From NCBI GenBank assembly GCA_022560875.1, contig JADFSH010000012.1, positions 1 to 47,354 of the forward strand: a stretch of 47,354 nt of DNA. Direction: 5' to 3'. Below the pieces are notes generated by a model, which was not told the origin of the DNA, did no database searches, and saw only the letters and a list, made by a program, of their open reading frames with translations. This document shows positions 44,079-47,354 of this stretch, piece by piece. The translations under genes and the position numbers were made by a program. The stretch comes from Planctomycetota bacterium. Lineage in GTDB: Bacteria > Planctomycetota > Phycisphaerae > Phycisphaerales > SM1A02. Within the stretch, counting starts at the first letter, position 1; the number at the start of each line of letters is the position of its first letter.

Positions 44079-44151
44079 GGGGCATTAGCTCAATTGGGAG
44101 AGCGCTGCCTTTGCAAGGCAGAGGTTACCGGTTCGAGCCCGGTATGCTCCA
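44079..44151 (+). tRNA. tRNA-Ala (UGC)
   Basis: A full cloverleaf: acceptor GGGGCAT / ATGCTCC (one G-U pair), D arm AGCTC...GAGC, anticodon arm CTGCC-TTTGCAA-GGCAG (anticodon UGC), T arm ACCGG-TTCGAGC-CCGGT and discriminator A. CCA is not encoded. The start TTAGCTCAATTGGGAGAGCG is typical of alanine tRNA. Confidence 0.96.
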
Positions 44152-44247
44152 TTTGATGCAACAAGGCATCCCGCCGTCTCGTGAAGGCCTGGGCTTTCAC
44201 AGAATCCCCCGGAGCGGCTATGGTACGCGCGGCTGAATTGCTGACCT

Positions 44248-45003
44248 ATGTTTCGCACGCACCTTGCCAATCTGCTGCATTCTCTGGCCGATCCCTGGCC
44301 CCATGTTTCGCGACACACACGGACAGTGCGCACGTTCGGGGCATTGAAGAAGGCAATGGGTTGGGAGCGGGATCCGATTCTCCAGGGCGATCACCTCCGG
44401 GAGTATGTCAATCATCTGGACCTGAATGGCCGCAGGATCCGCGATGCCGAGTCCATCGGCGGGGCGTGCGCCAACGAGAACCCGGCGATCATGCTGGAGA
44501 TTGGCACCTCCCACGGCCATACCACCGCGTTGATGGCCCAAAACGCCCCGCAGGCGATCGTTCACACCATCAACATCCCTCCCGAGGAAATCAAGCAGGG
44601 AGGGCGTCATGTCACCCACGCCATCAGCCGCGAGGACATCGGCAGGTATTGCCGCGATCTGGGATTGACCAACATCAGGCAGATTTACGCCAACACCGCG
44701 ACCTGGGAGCCGGATTTCGGCCCCATCGACATCACGTTCATTGACGGCTGTCATGATTCGAGCTTTGTCTATAACGACACCCGCAAGGTGCTGAAAAAAT
44801 GCCGGGTGGGGAGCCTGCTCCTCTGGCATGACTTCAATCCCGACCTGGCGCGGGCTCACGACTGGCTGGGGGATGTGTGCAGCGGCATAGAAAGACTGCT
44901 CGCCCGACGGGTCATTCGGGGAAAGATCTTCCGCCTTCAGGATTCATGGGTCGGCATCTATCGCGTCTCGGAGCGCGACATGACCCGAGCCGCCCGCCGA
45001 TGA
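44248..45003 (+). CDS. Class I SAM-dependent methyltransferase
   Basis: A 251-residue methyltransferase of the Methyltransf_24 type. SAM motif I is LEIGTSHGHTTALM near residue 80; motif II-III follow in VHTINIPPEEI and IRQIYANTATWEP; the acidic DITFIDGCHDSSFVYNDTRK near residue 170 is diagnostic of this subgroup, and LLLWHDFNPD follows. These enzymes often modify sugars or cell-surface glycans. Its stop overlaps the next gene's start (ATGA), so it is co-translated with a glycosyltransferase, which supports a role in surface-polysaccharide or glycan synthesis. The start at 44248 has no clear ribosome site. Confidence 0.87.
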   Translation: MFRTHLANLLHSLADPWPHVSRHTRTVRTFGALKKAMGWERDPILQGDHLREYVNHLDLNGRRIRDAESIGGACANENPAIMLEIGTSHGHTTALMAQNAPQAIVHTINIPPEEIKQGGRHVTHAISREDIGRYCRDLGLTNIRQIYANTATWEPDFGPIDITFIDGCHDSSFVYNDTRKVLKKCRVGSLLLWHDFNPDLARAHDWLGDVCSGIERLLARRVIRGKIFRLQDSWVGIYRVSERDMTRAARR

Positions 45004-46676
45004 GAATCCTACAGATCTATTACCGATTCCACGAGCAAGACGACGCGAAAGCGCGGCGTAGGGCTGAATGTGCCCCCGAGAATCTCAGCATCACTCCCTT
45101 TGCACTCACCACCCCTCGGCTGCGATGGGACGACCTGCATGTTTGCTGGAAGACGCGTGAACCGCGGCTCATGGCGGAATATGCTGCGTTGCGTAAAGCG
45201 GCGGAGTCGTGTGACGTGCTGCTACACCTTGGCGGATGGAACTTGCATCCGGATTTCGTGCAACAGTTGCCTACCTTCAACGTGTACAGTTTCTTCGACG
45301 ATCCGGAAAGCTCGTTGAAACAAAGCCGCCATGTCGCCCCTTCCTTTGACGCGGTTTTGTACGGCAACATCGCCTCCGGTCCGCAGTACGCTTCCTGGGG
45401 TTGCCGGCGGATCGCCCACGTACCGATCTTCATCGATCCCGCCAGTGTTCCCTCTCATGAGGAGGCGAAGACCAGTCTCTCGATCAACCGCGACAACGAC
45501 ATAGTCCTTTGCTGCGGCATGACGGATTGGCGTAAACGCAGACTCGCCGGACTCATGGCCGCATTTCCCTCCGCCCGCGTGCATGGCAACGGATGGGAGG
45601 GAGGATGGATCAGCGATGAGCAGCAGCGGGACCTGTATCGACGCAGCCGCATCGGCTGGAACATCCACAACTCCACCGGGCCTATCAATCTGCGGCTGTT
45701 CATGCTCCCCGCCTGGGGGGTCATGCAGATCTGCGACAACAAGACCGGTCTTGGACAACTTTTTGAACTCGGCAAGGAAGTGGTCGGCTTCGACACCATA
45801 CCCGAGGCAATTGAAAAGACGAGGTATTACCTTGCTCACGACGAGGAGCGACGACATATCGCCAAGGCCGGTCATGAGCGATTTCACCGCGAATACCATC
45901 CGCGGCGGCTGTGGGCTCGCATCGACGCCCACCTTCAGGAGTGGATCGGAGGGGCCAATAATGGGCGGGCAGTCTTAGCGACTTCACCGGAGCGACTCGA
46001 CGCGAGGAGTGACGTAGTCAGCACTATCCGTCGTGGCGCAGCGCGGTGGGTGATCAAGCAGCGCAAGAGTGTATGGCGCTCCGCTCTCAAATTGTCAGGT
46101 GCCCGGACACCGGACTGGCACGATGAGTCAATCTATGTGGGGAAGACACCGGAATATCGATGCGGCCAACGTCGCCGACGTAGGCGAGGTGTCCTCCGTG
46201 ATCTCTCCAAGGATGAACACCATCTTGAGGCGATGTGCTGGGCCGTTACTAGCTTGATCGGTTCCGCCAATTCCATCTTCGTTACAGGACCCCATGCGTT
46301 GCGGTTTGAACAGTTGGCATTGGTTGACGCCACCCGATCCATTCAAGTGCTACCCGAAGCCAGATTGGCCGATGCCGGGGCAAAAGCCAAGTATGAATTG
46401 GGAGTCTGCATGACGTGTCCCGCAAATCTGGAGGTGTTGTCGAATGGTCTCGCTGAGCTTCTGACACTTGCTCCCCGGGTCTTGATTTGTATCCTCACTT
46501 CGTCGCATTCAGGAGCGCCCGATACAGATGACATCTACCGAACACTTGAGTTGCAGTCCCGTGTCGCACGGATGCTCACGATGCCTGACCCCTGGGTGCC
46601 TTGGCTGGAACCCGTGACACGGCGAGGTTGGCCCAATCCGCTGATCATTGAATGCAAAGCAGCAGCAGCCGAGTAG
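45000..46676 (+). CDS. Glycosyltransferase (CgeB-like) with extra C-terminal domain
   Basis: A 558-residue protein. The first ~320 residues fit CgeB/Glyco_trans_1_2-type glycosyltransferases: MRILQIYYRFHEQDD, CDVLLHLGGWNLHPDF, FDAVLYGNIASGPQYASWGC, DWRKRRLAGLMAAFPSARVHGNGWEGG, NIHNSTGPINLRLFMLPAWG, and the ending RHIAKAGHERFHREYHPRRLW. Residues ~390-558 form a second domain (LSKDEHHLEAMCWAVTSLIG, LALVDATRSIQVLPEARLAD) that looks like a degenerate methyltransferase; I cannot name it. A stretch of six arginines just before it reads as a possible compensated frameshift (see findings). ATG 45000 overlaps the methyltransferase stop (ATGA). Confidence 0.8.
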   Translation: MRILQIYYRFHEQDDAKARRRAECAPENLSITPFALTTPRLRWDDLHVCWKTREPRLMAEYAALRKAAESCDVLLHLGGWNLHPDFVQQLPTFNVYSFFDDPESSLKQSRHVAPSFDAVLYGNIASGPQYASWGCRRIAHVPIFIDPASVPSHEEAKTSLSINRDNDIVLCCGMTDWRKRRLAGLMAAFPSARVHGNGWEGGWISDEQQRDLYRRSRIGWNIHNSTGPINLRLFMLPAWGVMQICDNKTGLGQLFELGKEVVGFDTIPEAIEKTRYYLAHDEERRHIAKAGHERFHREYHPRRLWARIDAHLQEWIGGANNGRAVLATSPERLDARSDVVSTIRRGAARWVIKQRKSVWRSALKLSGARTPDWHDESIYVGKTPEYRCGQRRRRRRGVLRDLSKDEHHLEAMCWAVTSLIGSANSIFVTGPHALRFEQLALVDATRSIQVLPEARLADAGAKAKYELGVCMTCPANLEVLSNGLAELLTLAPRVLICILTSSHSGAPDTDDIYRTLELQSRVARMLTMPDPWVPWLEPVTRRGWPNPLIIECKAAAAE

Positions 46677-46702
46677 TGAGGCCATAACGGATCGCAGTCC
46701 TC

Positions 46703-46725
46703 AGGCCTTGGAGGAAGCCTTTTTT
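46703..46725 (+). terminator. Weak terminator-like hairpin after the glycosyltransferase
   Basis: AGGCCTT and GAAGCCT pair over a four-base perfect base with a mismatch above it, followed by six T's. It sits just after the stop, in the right place for a terminator, but the stem is weak. Confidence 0.35.
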
Positions 46726-46861
46726 CCACTATGGATGAGAGTACGCCCTCGTAGTTGTTGGCGACAGTTTCAGGAGTGAAGTCCTGCCTCGCCGCGATCG
46801 CCCGTGCGGGTGGGTCAGGAAACTCCCGCGCCCACTGGGGAAGAAACCTAGCCGCTACGCG

Positions 46862-47354
46862 CTATCGAGGAGCCGGAGATGAGACCCCGATTGGTCGCGC
46901 GAACAGCCAGCGCATACCTTCAGGACGGTTTTCAAAGGTGGCCACCCAGCGATCAAATCCGTGCAGAGTGCCGAGGAACGAATGCTCGCTCAGGTCGCGC
47001 TCTCCCGCGGCAAATTCGATTACGTCATGGGACTCTCGGAACCGGCTCGTCAGAGTACCGACCACATCCCGTCCCAGATGATCGTGGCATTCTATGAGAC
47101 AATAGCTGTTGCGGAGCGCCTCAATTGCGGCGTCGGAGAAGACCTCAAGTTCAAATCCCTCGCAATCGGAGATCACGAGATTGCAGGTGGCCGGGTCGAC
47201 AACTTCGCAGACGCCGGCAGCGTCCAGTCCCGAACGAAATCGTAGTTTCTCGGCAACCCCATTCATCTCCGCGTTGGCGCGCGTGGCCGACAGCGCCGCG
47301 TCATCGATATCGACCGCAAGTACAAAGGTGGTGTTGAAAGCCAGCGCGGCGCCG
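46862..47354 (-). CDS. FkbM-like SAM methyltransferase (5'-truncated by window edge)
   Basis: The C-terminal ~163 residues of a methyltransferase whose start lies beyond the right edge. Visible parts are a SAM-binding segment (VLAVDIDDAALSATRANAEM), CNLVISDCEGFELEVFSD with the ISDCEGFE signature of the FkbM family, and the ending RPEGMRWLFARPIGVSSPAPR. FkbM-type enzymes O-methylate sugars, polyketides or glycans. It faces the methyltransferase/glycosyltransferase pair, so the right end looks like part of a surface-glycan locus. A TAG stop at 46862-46864 ends it, and the same frame stays open beyond that stop. Confidence 0.85.
   Translation of the reverse strand, partial: GAALAFNTTFVLAVDIDDAALSATRANAEMNGVAEKLRFRSGLDAAGVCEVVDPATCNLVISDCEGFELEVFSDAAIEALRNSYCLIECHDHLGRDVVGTLTSRFRESHDVIEFAAGERDLSEHSFLGTLHGFDRWVATFENRPEGMRWLFARPIGVSSPAPR

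Overview
The window reads as chromosome from a planctomycete, most likely a Phycisphaerae-type member. This is inferred from content, not from a marker gene: a PEP-CTERM-like sorting tail (PAPG, hydrophobic stretch, poly-Arg), a DUF1570-like metalloprotease, a small CPxC zinc-ribbon membrane protein, a GldA / fused GldF-GldG / DUF4340 export set, an ECF sigma factor beside a transmembrane Ser/Thr kinase, and an RNA polymerase alpha-CTD protein with TPRs. GC content is moderately high. Genes lie on both strands in short operons. I see no phage, IS element, transposase, CRISPR array or rRNA. Two tRNA genes are present: Cys-GCA (minus strand) and Ala-UGC (plus strand).

Layout. 1-4.6 kb: the start of a secreted BNR/VPS10-like beta-propeller protein, a PLP-dependent Ser/Thr dehydratase, about 800 bp without a convincing gene, and a membrane GGDEF-EAL protein. 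4.6-7.9 kb: two lipoprotein genes (one CsgG-like) flanking tRNA-Cys, then a secreted protein made of two copies of one domain. 8.1-13.3 kb: a three-gene operon for a gliding/export-type ABC system (ATPase, permease fused to its auxiliary subunit, DUF4340 protein). 13.3-16.5 kb: citrate or 2-methylcitrate synthase, a secreted TlpA-like thioredoxin with duplicated beta domains, and a VOC protein. 16.6-18.2 kb: an ArsR-like regulator overlapping an SRPBCC gene, with an operator-like dyad in its promoter and REP-like repeats downstream. 18.4-22 kb: PEP-CTERM protein with a small overlapping ORF upstream, zinc-ribbon membrane protein, PEP-mutase/methylisocitrate lyase family enzyme, and a small membrane protein.

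22-27 kb: a kinase with membrane segments on both sides of its catalytic domain and a duplicated C-terminal sensor-like domain, an ECF sigma factor, and a divergent secreted coiled-coil protein. A perfect 10-bp dyad lies between the sigma-factor and coiled-coil genes. This is the best candidate here for an undescribed signalling module. 27-34.3 kb: a HExxH protease, then a tightly linked pair: a large Gln/Glu/Pro-rich membrane protein and a double-vWA membrane protein. 34.4-40.7 kb: SpoIID-like lipoprotein, tandem alpha-CTD/TPR protein, MATE transporter, ChaN-like lipoprotein and TsaC/Sua5. 40.7-47.4 kb: TolC-like lipoprotein, divergent SH3-like secreted protein, tRNA-Ala, a methyltransferase-glycosyltransferase pair, and a partial FkbM-like methyltransferase at the right edge.

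The dominant theme is the cell envelope: many secreted, lipid-anchored or membrane proteins, with second-messenger (c-di-GMP), kinase/ECF-sigma and alpha-CTD regulators between them. All function calls come from reading motifs in the translations; no database search was run.
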